Of a DNA stretch of 64,000 bases, positions 16,991 to 25,808 are shown piece after piece; position 1 is the stretch's first letter; the number at the start of each line of letters is the position of its first letter. This DNA is from Pseudooceanicola nanhaiensis (GTDB lineage: Bacteria > Pseudomonadota > Alphaproteobacteria > Rhodobacterales > Rhodobacteraceae). Location of the stretch: NCBI RefSeq assembly GCF_020171315.1, contig NZ_JAIUZP010000004.1:248001-312000 (forward strand), read 5' to 3'. Below the pieces are notes generated by a model. The model was not told the origin of the DNA, searched no databases, and saw only the letters and a program-made list of their open reading frames with translations. The position numbers were made by a program, and so were the translations under genes.

Positions 16991-17671
16991 CCAGGGACGC
17001 GCCACCACGAAGGGGCGGTGATCATCGCCCTTGCCGGCGTGGTTCTCGGTCAACTCCAGCGCGAAATCGGCGTCATGCAGCGCATCCTCCAGCCCGGCCA
17101 CGCTGAAGGAGGCGACATGGGGCGCCTTGCCCACGGCCTGCATCACCGGGATGACGAGGCCCCGGATCAGCGGGTTCATCTCGCGCAGGCAGGGCGTCTT
17201 GGAGATGAAGACCCCGCCCGGCGCCAGCAGCTTGGAGATCACCGCCAGCGTGCCCGGCAGATCGCGCACGAGATGCAGGTAGTTGAACCCGAGGATCACG
17301 TCGAAGGGCCCCTCCTGCGCCATGTCCTGCACGGTGCCCGCCTCGAAGGAGAGCCCCGGCACCGGGCTTTCGGCCAGCCGCTGATTGCCGATGCGGATCA
17401 TCTCGGGCGAGAGGTCGGTGGCGATATATTCGGCCACGTCGCCCGCCAGTTGCAGCGCAGTGGAGCCGGTGCCGCAGCCCAGTTCCAGCACCCGCGTCCG
17501 GGCATGCAGGTAGCCGCGCGTCCGTTCCAGCGTCCGTGCATAGGCCACGGGATCGGCCACCGGCTGGCGGGCGTAGCGGGCGGAAAGCCGGTCCCAGAAG
17601 CGGGCATCGCGGGTCTCGGGGGCGGAGGTCATGACCGTGGGCATCATGGGGGCGGTGGTCGAGGCTGTCAT
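16988..17671 (-). CDS. Class I SAM-dependent methyltransferase
   Basis: This 227-residue methyltransferase has a Rossmann SAM-binding fold: motif I 'VLELGCGTGSTALQL', an acidic residue ending strand 2 ('ATDLSPEM'), and motif IV 'FDVILGFNYLHLV'. The substrate is unknown. Start 17671 (MTASTT) is preferred because AAGGAG lies just upstream; further Met codons downstream would also give a complete domain. It is divergent from a LysR gene that probably controls it. Confidence 0.85.
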   Translation of the reverse strand: MTASTTAPMMPTVMTSAPETRDARFWDRLSARYARQPVADPVAYARTLERTRGYLHARTRVLELGCGTGSTALQLAGDVAEYIATDLSPEMIRIGNQRLAESPVPGLSFEAGTVQDMAQEGPFDVILGFNYLHLVRDLPGTLAVISKLLAPGGVFISKTPCLREMNPLIRGLVIPVMQAVGKAPHVASFSVAGLEDALHDADFALELTENHAGKGDDHRPFVVARPW

Positions 17672-17723
17672 CGGGGGTCTCCTTTCACCGCCCGGAATAG
17701 CCATATGCAGATAATCGGTAAAT

Positions 17724-17737
17724 TGCGGAAATTCGCA
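17724..17737. promoter_or_regulatory. Candidate LysR operator
   Basis: An imperfect dyad TGCG-GAAATT-CGCA lies in the 86-bp divergent gap between the methyltransferase and LysR genes. Its place fits a shared autoregulatory site. Spacing is one base off the classic T-N11-A. Confidence 0.4.
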
Positions 17738-17757
17738 GGCATGATATACGCATTCGC

Positions 17758-18633
17758 ATGATCACACCCGATTGGAACCTGCTTCGCGCCTTTCACGCCA
17801 CCGCCACCCATGGCTCGCTCTCTGCGGGGGCGCGGGCGTTGCGGCTGACGCAGCCCACGCTCTCGCGGCAGGTGCAGGCGCTGGAAGAGGCCCTCGGCGT
17901 CGCGCTCTTCGAACGGATCGGCAAGCGGCTGGTCCTGACCGAGACCGGGCGCGCCCTGCTGGACCATGTCGGCCCCATGGGCGATGCGGCGCAGGCGGTC
18001 GCATTGGCCGCCAGCGGGCGGTTGCAGGACATGACCGGGCGGGTGCGGATCTCGGCCTCTGACACGGTGGCGACCTTCCTGATGCCTGCCCTGCTGGAGA
18101 CGATCCGGGCCGCCGCGCCGGGGCTGGTGCTGGAACTCTGGTCCCAGAACAGCCTGAGCGACCTGCACGGGATGGAGGCCGACATCGCCCTGCGCCACGC
18201 CGCCCCGGATCGCGCGGGCCTCAGCGGGCGCGAGCTGCGCGGCAGCCGGGCGCGGTTCTATGCCTCGCGCGACTGGGTCCTGCGCCACGGCGTGCCCGCC
18301 TCCCCGGCCGATCTGCTCGCCGGTGCCCTCATCGGCTTCGACGACACCGGACGGCTGGTCGCCTATCTCAACGGCCTTGGGTTCCGCATCGCGGCAGAGG
18401 ACTTCCGCCTCGTCTCCAACTCCTCGCTCGTGGTGCTGGAGATGGTACGGCGCGGCATGGGCGTGGCCCCCTTCCTCGACGAGATCGTGGCCGATGACCC
18501 GCAGCTTCTGCCGCTCTGGCCCGGGGTGACGATCCCGGTGCCGCTCTGGCTGGTCAGCCACGAAGGGCTGCAGGCCAGCCCGCGGATCAAGCTGGTGCTC
18601 GACATGCTGTCGGAGGGTCTGGGGGCGGCCTGA
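17758..18633 (+). CDS. LysR family transcriptional regulator
   Basis: This 291-residue LTTR has an N-terminal helix-turn-helix ('GSLSAGARALRLTQPTLSRQ', residues about 19-38) and a C-terminal type 2 periplasmic-binding-like effector domain from about residue 90. It is divergent from the methyltransferase gene at 17671, its most likely target. The effector is unknown. Confidence 0.9.
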   Translation: MITPDWNLLRAFHATATHGSLSAGARALRLTQPTLSRQVQALEEALGVALFERIGKRLVLTETGRALLDHVGPMGDAAQAVALAASGRLQDMTGRVRISASDTVATFLMPALLETIRAAAPGLVLELWSQNSLSDLHGMEADIALRHAAPDRAGLSGRELRGSRARFYASRDWVLRHGVPASPADLLAGALIGFDDTGRLVAYLNGLGFRIAAEDFRLVSNSSLVVLEMVRRGMGVAPFLDEIVADDPQLLPLWPGVTIPVPLWLVSHEGLQASPRIKLVLDMLSEGLGAA

Positions 18634-18789
18634 CCGCGCCCCAGAGCACACCTCGCGCGCCTCCCCCGCGGCGGGGCGTGGCAATTCTACACCGTATTGG
18701 AAACCTTGCGCCGATCCGCTTCAGATGCCTCTGGCCCCTGCCCGCGCCGGGGCTAACGTGGCGCCGATAATCAGTAGAGGAGATGTTCC

Positions 18790-19086
18790 ATGCCCTTCGA
18801 CAGCACCGGCCCCGCGACGCCCACCCAGTTGGTGGATGATGCCCGCACCCGCGTGACCCGCTGGGATTTCGCCCCCGGCAACACCACCGGCTGGCACAAG
18901 CACGAGATGGATTACGTCATCGTCATCCTGACCGACGCCAAGATGGCCTATGAGCAGAACGGCGAGGTGATCGAGCGCGAGGTGAAGGCCGGAGACACCT
19001 ATGCCCGCGGCATGGGGATCGAACATGACGTCTTCAATCCCGGTCCGGGGATGCTCTCCTTCATCGAGGTCGAACTGAAGGACTGA
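18790..19086 (+). CDS. Small cupin-domain protein
   Basis: This 98-residue single-domain cupin has a partial metal motif in 'GWHKHEMDYVIVIL' (residues about 34-47) and a second barrel motif near 'GIEHDVFNPG'. Proteins like this are often sugar or keto-acid isomerases, dioxygenases or simple ligand binders; no function can be assigned. It has its own promoter region of 156 bp after the LysR gene and a good ribosome-binding site (AGGAGA). Confidence 0.8.
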   Translation: MPFDSTGPATPTQLVDDARTRVTRWDFAPGNTTGWHKHEMDYVIVILTDAKMAYEQNGEVIEREVKAGDTYARGMGIEHDVFNPGPGMLSFIEVELKD

Positions 19087-19104
19087 GGTCAGGCACGCGC
19101 CCCC

Positions 19105-20046
19105 TCACACCCTCCGCCGCGCCCGCCGTTTCGGCAGGGGCGCGGTGGTCCAGAGCAGGCAGGCGATGATCAGCCCGACGCCCGTCCAGCCCATGGCGGG
19201 CAGCCGCTCTCCCACCACCAGCACCGCCAGCACCGCCGCCACCACCGGCTCGAACAGCGTGATCGTCGTCGCCATGCTGGTCGTCACCCGTGCCAGCCCC
19301 GCGCCGAAGGCGATGTAGCCCAGGAACATCGGCACCAGCGCCATGTAGAGCCCCACGGCGAGGTTTTGCGTGGAGGCGAGGAAGGGCGCGCCCGTGGCCA
19401 GCAGCACCGGCATCAGCAGCGCCGCGCCCACCCCCAGCATCGCGCCCATGGCCGTGCGCGACGGGAGGCCCCGCTGCATCATCCGCCGCGCGGCCCAGGA
19501 GTAATGGGCATAGGTCGCCCCCGCCACCAACCCCAGCAGCACGCCGAGCGGCACGTTCTCCGGGATCACCTCGCCCGTGCCCTCGGCCAGGGCCAGCAGG
19601 GCCATGCCCGCGATGCCGATGGCCGCGCCGGAGGTCCAGCGCAGGGTCAGGCGGATACCGTCGAAGCGGTTCTCGATCAGGGCCGAGATCAGCGGCGCGG
19701 AGCCGATGGAGATCACCGTGCCGATGGTCACCCCCGCCAGCCGCATGGAGGCATAGAACGCCAGCGGATAGATCATGACTGAGAGGCCCCCCGCCAGCAG
19801 GAGCGGTAGCTGCGCCTTCAGCGAAGCCGCGTGACGCCGGATGCCGCCCGCCGCCATGAGCGCCTGCAACAGCCCGCCAAAGCCCATGGCCGCAGCCCCG
19901 ATGGCCACGGCGGGCACATCGGGCGCAAAGGTCGCCGCCGTGCCGGTGGTCCCCCATGCGGTGGCCGCGAGTAGACAGAAGACAGCGCCGAGGATCAGCC
20001 CGCTGTCGGGCTGGGATATCTGCGCGTGGGTCTGGGGGTCTGGCAT
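19105..20046 (-). CDS. EamA/DMT family transporter
   Basis: This 313-residue inner-membrane protein has about ten hydrophobic helices arranged as two EamA repeats ('TAWGTTGTAATFAP' near residue 30 and a second repeat from about residue 160). Family members export amino acids or other metabolites. It is convergent with the cupin gene, with only 18 bases between the stops. Substrate not identifiable. Confidence 0.87.
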   Translation of the reverse strand: MPDPQTHAQISQPDSGLILGAVFCLLAATAWGTTGTAATFAPDVPAVAIGAAAMGFGGLLQALMAAGGIRRHAASLKAQLPLLLAGGLSVMIYPLAFYASMRLAGVTIGTVISIGSAPLISALIENRFDGIRLTLRWTSGAAIGIAGMALLALAEGTGEVIPENVPLGVLLGLVAGATYAHYSWAARRMMQRGLPSRTAMGAMLGVGAALLMPVLLATGAPFLASTQNLAVGLYMALVPMFLGYIAFGAGLARVTTSMATTITLFEPVVAAVLAVLVVGERLPAMGWTGVGLIIACLLWTTAPLPKRRARRRV

Positions 20047-20207
20047 GGCGGCTCCGGGGTCAGCGCCTCCGGTCTAGCGATTGCATCCGGGGCGTCAATG
20101 CGCGGCGGGCGCGCGTCGGCCGGGCAAGGCCTGCACGCCGCCCCTACCGCCCGGCGCGGCGCTGTCCTAGTCTGCCCGCGACCTGACGGCCCCAGAAGGA
20201 GACAGAC

Positions 20208-20603
20208 TTGGCCAAGACCATTCACAGCATGATCCGCGTTCTCGACGAGGCGCGTTCGCTTGCCTTCTACCGCGAGGCCTTCGGACTGGAGATCGCCGAC
20301 CGGCTGGATTTCCCGGAGTTCACCCTCGTCTACCTGAGCAACCCGGAGAGCGAGTTCGAGCTTGAGCTGACCATCAACAAGGACCGGACCGAGCCCTATG
20401 ACCTTGGCGACGGCTATGGCCACCTTGCCGTGTCGGTGGAGGATCTGGAGGCGGAACACGCCCGGTTCGAGGCCGCAGGCCTGAACCCGCGCAAGCTGGT
20501 CAGCTTTGCGCCTGCGGGCGAGGTGATCGCGAAGTTCTTCTTCGTCGCCGATCCCGACGGCTACCAGATCGAAGTGCTGGAGCGCGGCGGCCGCTACAAG
20601 TGA
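20208..20603 (+). CDS. gloA: Lactoylglutathione lyase (glyoxalase I)
   Basis: This 131-residue glyoxalase I converts the methylglyoxal-glutathione hemithioacetal to S-lactoylglutathione. The four metal ligands are in place: His6, Glu of 'ELELTI', His in 'YGHLAVSV', and Glu in 'DGYQIEVLE'. A TTG start at 20208 is used: AAGGAG lies about eight bases upstream and the next Met (residue 8) would remove the first metal ligand. It stands alone. Confidence 0.9.
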   Translation: MAKTIHSMIRVLDEARSLAFYREAFGLEIADRLDFPEFTLVYLSNPESEFELELTINKDRTEPYDLGDGYGHLAVSVEDLEAEHARFEAAGLNPRKLVSFAPAGEVIAKFFFVADPDGYQIEVLERGGRYK

Positions 20604-20612
20604 CGGCAAGAC

Positions 20613-20646
20613 GTGATCCGGCGGCGCGCAGGCGCTGCCGGATCAC
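20613..20646. terminator. Hairpin between convergent gloA and dsdA
   Basis: GTGATCCGGC pairs with GCCGGATCAC, with a further GC-rich inner stem. It has no U run; it probably stops transcription from both sides. Confidence 0.5.
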
Positions 20647-20681
20647 CTGGGCCGCATCGCCACCGGATCAGCCCTGTCGGA

Positions 20682-21962
20682 TCAGACCAGCGCCAGTTTC
20701 CGCGCCTCGGTGACGAAGGCAGAGTACTGCGCCTCGGGCACGAAACGCCCGCCGGTGGCCCAGACCACATGCACCACCTGCGCCGGATCGACGCCGGCCA
20801 GATGCTGCGCCCGGAAGCCCGCCGCGTCGTCGGAGAGCATCACCATCTCCGGCCCGCGGAAGGCGGAAGCCGCGGAGGGCTCCAGCTTCTCGCCCATCTG
20901 GTCGTGGGCCTTCAGCAGGTAGGTGAACAGCGTGTCGTCGCCCACGGTGAAGGCCCCGGCGAGGCGCTCTTCCATCCGGCCCGCCACGAAGTCCGAGAAG
21001 GTCGCAACGGCCATGCCGTCGGCCTCGGTCTTGTTGGTCAGGCCCACGTCGTAGACCGTCTTGTACTTGCCCTTGTAGGCCAGCCGCACGAGGCCCGAGG
21101 GCGCCTGCACCGGCTCGCAGAAGAAGCCATGCGCGTTCGCCCCGAAGACCGCCCGCAGGCCCTGCGCCGTGCCACCGGGGGCACCGCCCACCCCGCAGGG
21201 CAGGTAGACCATCAGCGGACGCTCCGGCCCGATCTCGATGCCCTGCGCGGCCAGTTCCTCGGCCAGTTCGGCGGCCGAGGCGCTGTAGCCCCGGAAGAGC
21301 GTCGGGCTGTCCTCGTCATCGACGAAGTGGCACAGCGGATCGAGGGCGGCCGCGTCACGGGCGGCAGCCACGGCGGCGGTGTAATCGCTGGCGTGCTGGA
21401 TCACGCTGACGCCGAGGTCGGTCAGGCGCTTGACCTTCCAGGCCTTGGCATCCGCCGACATATGCACCACGGCCCGATAGCCGAGCGCCCGGGCGGTGAT
21501 GCCGACGCTCAGGCCGAGGTTCCCGGTGGAGCCCACGGACATGGTGCGCGCGCGGAAGAAATCCCGCAGCTCGGGGCTGGCCAGCTTGGCAGCGTCTTCG
21601 CCCTCGGCCAGCAGACCGGCCTCGCGGGCCTGTGCGATGGCGGTGGTCACCACCTCGAAGAGGCCGCCGCGCGCCTTGACGGAGCCTGCGACCGGCAGGT
21701 CATTGTCGGCCTTCATGAAAACGCTGCCGGGCACGCCTGCGGGCAGCACGCCCTGAGGCACGGGGACGAGGCGCGAACGGATGCGACCCTCAGGCCCGGT
21801 TTCGGGGAAGAGCGCAGCCAGAAGGCCCGCCGCCGCGTCCCAGTCGGCCAGCGCGATCTTCAGCTCGGCCTGGGCCTGCGGATCCTCTGCGGGGCGATAA
21901 TCGGGGTTGGACCAGACCAGCGGGCGGGCGGCCCCGAGGGCCTCGAGAAGAGCATCGGACAT
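20682..21962 (-). CDS. dsdA: D-serine ammonia-lyase (D-serine dehydratase)
   Basis: This 426-residue fold-type-II PLP enzyme deaminates D-serine to pyruvate and ammonia. PLP lysine is Lys96 in 'PVAGSVKARGG', followed by 'GSTGNLGLSVGI' and the glycine loop 'LPCGVGGAPGG'. Length matches the family (about 440). Start 21962 (MSDALL) has AGGA nearby; the frame upstream is arginine-rich and unlikely. It is not beside a D-serine transporter or dsdC here. Confidence 0.9.
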   Translation of the reverse strand: MSDALLEALGAARPLVWSNPDYRPAEDPQAQAELKIALADWDAAAGLLAALFPETGPEGRIRSRLVPVPQGVLPAGVPGSVFMKADNDLPVAGSVKARGGLFEVVTTAIAQAREAGLLAEGEDAAKLASPELRDFFRARTMSVGSTGNLGLSVGITARALGYRAVVHMSADAKAWKVKRLTDLGVSVIQHASDYTAAVAAARDAAALDPLCHFVDDEDSPTLFRGYSASAAELAEELAAQGIEIGPERPLMVYLPCGVGGAPGGTAQGLRAVFGANAHGFFCEPVQAPSGLVRLAYKGKYKTVYDVGLTNKTEADGMAVATFSDFVAGRMEERLAGAFTVGDDTLFTYLLKAHDQMGEKLEPSAASAFRGPEMVMLSDDAAGFRAQHLAGVDPAQVVHVVWATGGRFVPEAQYSAFVTEARKLALV

Positions 21963-22285
21963 CGCGGACTTCCTGTCATTCCTCCGGCGCGGAGCCTCGC
22001 CGGGCATTCCCTTCCCCCTCTGCCGGGGTTGGGCCGCCACTGCAACCATTTATCCCCCGAAACGTCGCCCCCCGGTTGATCCCGTAGGGACGGACGGTGG
22101 CGCATTGGGCGCGGCACAACCCAAAGAGGAAACGCCGCAAATTTACGCGCCCCGACGGGTGAAAGGACGGGAAATCAACGGGACACCGGATATTGACGAC
22201 AATCGACCATGGACCTTCCGCGCCGCTTGCCTTGTCTTGAAGCCGCGACGGGAGGCGCAGCGCAAGACAGGAATGGGCGACGACA
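21963..22285. other. Divergent intergenic region between dsdA and the GMC gene
   Basis: This 323-bp stretch should hold both promoters. I see no strong palindrome, hairpin or small reading frame with coding character. The part nearest the GMC gene is less GC-rich than its surroundings. Confidence 0.6.
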
Positions 22286-23863
22286 ATGACGGACATCTAT
22301 GACGTGATCGTGGTGGGGGCTGGTTCGGCCGGGGCGGCTCTGGCCGGGCGGCTGAGCGAGGACCCGTCGATCCGGGTGCTGCTGCTGGAGGCGGGCCGCG
22401 ACTGGCGCGCCGACGAGGCGCCAGAGGCCGCGCGTTCTGCCAATATCATGCCCTTCATGCACCAGCCCGGCCACCAGCAGGAGTGGCAATGGCCCGGCGT
22501 GCAAAGCCGCCGCACCGCCGCGCAGGAGCCCAAGCATTACTGGCGCGGGCGCGGGCTTGGCGGCTCCTCCCTCGTCAACGCGCAGATCGCCATCTGGGGC
22601 GTCGGCGCGGCCTTCGACGCATGGGAGGCGATCGGCTGCGAGGGCTGGGGCGCCAAGGATGTGCTGCCGCTCTTCGCCCGAATGGAAGACGACCCGGAGA
22701 TGGCACAGAGCAACTACCACGGTCAGGGCGGGCCGATCCCGATCTACCGCGCGCCCGAGGAGACGTGGGGCCCGGTGGACAAGGGGCTGCGCGATGCCTC
22801 GCTGGCCGCGGGCTATCCGCTGAACCGCGACCTGAACGCACCCGAGGGCGAAGGCTTCTCCAACTACCCGATCAACAGCCGCGGGCTGAAACGGATCACC
22901 ACCAATGACGGCTACCTCGAACCGGCGCGGGAACGGGAGAACCTGACCATCCTCGGCGGGGCGCTCGTCGACAAGGTCGTGCTGGAGGACGGCCGCGCCA
23001 CCGGGTTGCGCGCCAAGGTGGGCGGTGAGTGGCAGGTGTTCCGGGCGGGCGAAATCGTGCTCTGCGCGGGCGCCGTGCATTCGCCTGCGATCCTGATGCG
23101 CTCGGGCCTCGGGCCGTCGATGCACCTGCGCGACCACGGCATCGCCTGCCTGCGCGAGATGCCAGATGTGGGCCGGCATTTCATGGATCACCCCGTGATC
23201 CGGGTGAAGATCACCCTAAAGCCCGAGCACCGCACCACCGATCCCGACCAGCGCCACACCAACAGCTGCCTGACCTATTCCTCGGGTCTTGGCGAGGGCG
23301 GCGTGCGCGACATGATCATGATCGGCTTCAACCACCGCAACATCGACGGGACGGATGCGCCGAACGATTTCGGCGCCATCGGGATCGGGCTTTACGATGC
23401 CTTCTCGCGCGGGGCCGTCACGCTGACCTCCGCCGCCCCCGAGGCCGATCCCCAGATCGAAGAGAACATGCTGGCCGATCCGCGCGACCGCGTCCGTCTC
23501 CGCGACGGGGTGCGCCGCGCGTATGCGCTCTCGCAACAGCCCGGGCTGGCGGAGATCGCCGAGAGCTTCACCATGGGCGACACCGCCCTGACGCTGGAGG
23601 AGGCCGTGGCGCTGCCGGATGACGCCCTCGACACATGGATGCTGGAGAATGCGACCGACATCCAGCACGCCGCGGGCACCTGCCGGATGAGCGCCTATGC
23701 CGATCCCACCGGCGTGGTGAACCCCGACCTGACCGTGAAGGGCGTGCCGGGGCTGCGGGTGGCCGATGCCTCGATCATGCCGATGGACTGCCGCGCCAAT
23801 ACCCACATGACCTGCGTCATGATCGGGGAATGGCTGGCCGACAAGATGAAGAGCGCGCGCTAA
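22286..23863 (+). CDS. GMC family FAD-dependent oxidoreductase (choline dehydrogenase-like)
   Basis: This 525-residue flavoenzyme oxidises an alcohol. The FAD-binding N-terminus 'VVGAGSAGAALAGRL' is at residues about 8-22 and the GMC signature 'YWRGRGLGGSSLVNAQI' follows near residue 85. The C-terminal block 'IQHAAGTCRM' carries the catalytic histidine, with a second polar pair in 'CRANTHMTCVMIGE'. Substrate unknown; no betaine or ectoine genes adjoin it. Confidence 0.88.
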   Translation: MTDIYDVIVVGAGSAGAALAGRLSEDPSIRVLLLEAGRDWRADEAPEAARSANIMPFMHQPGHQQEWQWPGVQSRRTAAQEPKHYWRGRGLGGSSLVNAQIAIWGVGAAFDAWEAIGCEGWGAKDVLPLFARMEDDPEMAQSNYHGQGGPIPIYRAPEETWGPVDKGLRDASLAAGYPLNRDLNAPEGEGFSNYPINSRGLKRITTNDGYLEPARERENLTILGGALVDKVVLEDGRATGLRAKVGGEWQVFRAGEIVLCAGAVHSPAILMRSGLGPSMHLRDHGIACLREMPDVGRHFMDHPVIRVKITLKPEHRTTDPDQRHTNSCLTYSSGLGEGGVRDMIMIGFNHRNIDGTDAPNDFGAIGIGLYDAFSRGAVTLTSAAPEADPQIEENMLADPRDRVRLRDGVRRAYALSQQPGLAEIAESFTMGDTALTLEEAVALPDDALDTWMLENATDIQHAAGTCRMSAYADPTGVVNPDLTVKGVPGLRVADASIMPMDCRANTHMTCVMIGEWLADKMKSAR

Positions 23864-23973
23864 TCCCCTGCCCTGCCGTCGCTTTCCGGCGGCAGGTCCA
23901 GAGGTGACAGGCCCTCACCGGGCGGGCTAGACTGGCCCGGACACCCGGCTGCACAGACTGCAAGGATACCCCG

Positions 23974-24354
23974 ATGAAGTACCACATGATCGCCCATGGC
24001 ACGACGCCGGTGGCCCCCTTCAGCCATGCGGTCGAGAGCGACGGGCTGATCTGCATCACCGGCCAGATGCCCGACACGCCCGAGGCCCCCGGCGTCCTGC
24101 CGGACGGGATCGTGGCGCAGACCAACAACGTGATGACGAACCTCCAGACGATCATGGCGGGCATCGGCCTTGGCTGGGAGAACGTCCTGATGTGCCGGGT
24201 CTACCTGACGGAGTTCAAGCGCGACTACGCCGCCATGAACGAGACCTATGCCAGCTGGTTCCCCGAGGATCGCCGCCCGGCGCGGACCTGTGTCGGCGTC
24301 ACCGGGCTGGCCTATGACGCATTGGTCGAGATCGACCTGATCGCCAAGCGCTGA
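23974..24354 (+). CDS. RidA/YjgF family protein
   Basis: This 126-residue protein of the RidA family includes enamine/imine deaminases that detoxify products of PLP dehydratases. The conserved arginine that binds the substrate carboxylate is in 'RPARTCVGV'. It differs enough from canonical RidA that another subfamily role is possible. It lies near dsdA, whose reaction makes 2-aminoacrylate, but in a separate unit. Confidence 0.87.
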   Translation: MKYHMIAHGTTPVAPFSHAVESDGLICITGQMPDTPEAPGVLPDGIVAQTNNVMTNLQTIMAGIGLGWENVLMCRVYLTEFKRDYAAMNETYASWFPEDRRPARTCVGVTGLAYDALVEIDLIAKR

Positions 24355-24539
24355 CCCCCGGCGCCCAAAGGCATTGGGCAGCCTGCGCCCATCGTGGCCC
24401 CTGTCTGGCGTCGTCACGATCCCCTCACGGCGGCCCTCCGCCGCCCCGGATGACGCGCGTCTGAACGGATCGTGATGCGGCCTTGAAGGGGCCCCGCCCC
24501 CTCCATACCTCGTTCGAGAACAATGGAGCGAGGCGTGAC

Positions 24540-25241
24540 ATGGACGTGAACAGACTTCTCGAAGGGTTTCTCGGATCGGGCGGCGGCCAGAAACGGCCTG
24601 CCTCCGGCAAATCCGGGGGTCTTCCCGACGGTCTGCTGGGCGGGGCCGCTGCCGGGGGCCTCGCGGCGCTGCTTCTGGGCAGCAAGAAGGGCCGCAAGCT
24701 GGGTGGCAAGGCGCTGAAGATCGGCGGCATGGCCGTGGTCGGCGGGCTGGCCTACAAGGCCTATTCCGACTGGCAGGCCAAGAAGACCTCGGGCACCGAG
24801 GCCGAGCCGCTGAACCTGCCCAAGCCCCCCGCCGACAGCGGCTTCGACGTGGAGAACGACCACGACGCGGGCGGCGAGGATTTCCGACTGGCGCTGATGA
24901 AGGCGATGATCGCCGCGGCCAAGTCCGACGGTCACATCGATCAGGAGGAACACGCCCGCATCCACGAGCAGATCGGCAACCTCGGGCTGGGATCGGCCGA
25001 GAAATCCGCGCTCTTCGACTATTTCGCGGCCCCCGCCGATCCGGTGGCCGTGGCCCGTCTGGCGCGCACGACCGAGCAGCGGGCGGAGATCTACCTTGCC
25101 TCCGCGCTGTCGATCGACCCGGACACGCCGGAAGAGCAGCAGTATCTCGAAAGCCTCGCCGGGGCGCTGCAGATGCCCGAGGGCCTGCGCGGTCACCTCG
25201 ATCTGGAGGCACAGGCCGCCCGCCGTCAGGCCGCAGGCTGA
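24540..25241 (+). CDS. DUF533 family protein (YebE-like, TerB-like fold)
   Basis: This 233-residue protein has a Gly-rich N-terminal half with a hydrophobic glycine segment near residues 36-80 ('GLLGGAAAGGLAALLLGSKK') and a helical acidic C-terminal TerB-like domain ('LMKAMIAAAKSDGHIDQEEH'). This is the layout of YebE. Function of the family is unknown; YebE is an inner-membrane protein of the envelope-stress regulon. Start 24540 fits a GGAGCGAGG site. Confidence 0.85.
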   Translation: MDVNRLLEGFLGSGGGQKRPASGKSGGLPDGLLGGAAAGGLAALLLGSKKGRKLGGKALKIGGMAVVGGLAYKAYSDWQAKKTSGTEAEPLNLPKPPADSGFDVENDHDAGGEDFRLALMKAMIAAAKSDGHIDQEEHARIHEQIGNLGLGSAEKSALFDYFAAPADPVAVARLARTTEQRAEIYLASALSIDPDTPEEQQYLESLAGALQMPEGLRGHLDLEAQAARRQAAG

Positions 25242-25249
25242 CCCTTTGC

Positions 25250-25268
25250 GGGCGGCAGAAGGCCGCCC
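25250..25268. terminator. Hairpin between convergent DUF533 and yjdM genes
   Basis: GGGCGGC pairs with GCCGCCC, nine bases after the DUF533 stop. A second GC-rich stem ending GCGGGGGTTT follows near 25330. Either may be the terminator. Confidence 0.45.
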
Positions 25269-25342
25269 CCGCGCGGGCCATCCCCCGCGCCAGAGCCCCC
25301 GCACCGCAGAAGCGGCCCGCGGGGGTTTCGCCTAAGGTCCGC

Positions 25343-25684
25343 TTACTCGGAGACCTTCTTCACGAATTCCGACTTCAGCCCCATCTGGCCGATGCCGGGG
25401 ATCTTGCAGTCGATGTCGTGATCGCCGTCCACCAGACGGATGCCGCGCACCTTGGTGCCGACCTTCACCACCAGCGACGAGCCCTTGACCTTCAGGTCCT
25501 TGATCACCGTCACCGTGTCGCCGTCCGCCAACGGGTTGCCGACGCTGTCGCGCACCTGCGGGCCCTCCTCCTCGCTCGCGGTGGCGGAGAATTCATGCCC
25601 GCACTCGGGGCAGATCAGCAGCGCGTCGACCTGATAGACATAGGTGGAGGCGCATTCGGGGCACGGCGGCAGGGTATCACTCAT
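25343..25684 (-). CDS. Zinc-ribbon protein YjdM (PhnA family)
   Basis: This 113-residue protein has an N-terminal zinc ribbon (Cys8, Cys11 in 'PPCPECAS' and the later pair in 'LICPECGHEF') and a C-terminal SH3-like barrel. It belongs to the YjdM/PhnA family, once linked to alkylphosphonate use but with no proven activity. It has an independent start after a terminator of the upstream M20 gene. Confidence 0.9.
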   Translation of the reverse strand: MSDTLPPCPECASTYVYQVDALLICPECGHEFSATASEEEGPQVRDSVGNPLADGDTVTVIKDLKVKGSSLVVKVGTKVRGIRLVDGDHDIDCKIPGIGQMGLKSEFVKKVSE

Positions 25685-25724
25685 GCCCCAGCCTTTAGGC
25701 AGCGCCCTGCCCCCTGACCATATG

Positions 25725-25750
25725 AAAAACGCCCCGGCCGGGCCGGGGCG
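25725..25750 (-). terminator. Rho-independent terminator of the M20 amidohydrolase gene
   Basis: On the minus strand a CGCCCCGGCC/GGCCGGGGCG stem is followed by TTTTT. It separates the amidohydrolase from the yjdM gene downstream. Confidence 0.85.
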
Positions 25751-25808
25751 ACGTTCTGGCGCAGGGCGGCGACGGCACGGGCGGCCCGTGCGGTCACCGC
25801 AGTCGCGA

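Noticed and set aside
20613-22079. 488-codon plus-strand frame antisense to dsdA
   Set aside because: Shadow of the D-serine dehydratase gene; no start signal or known motif.
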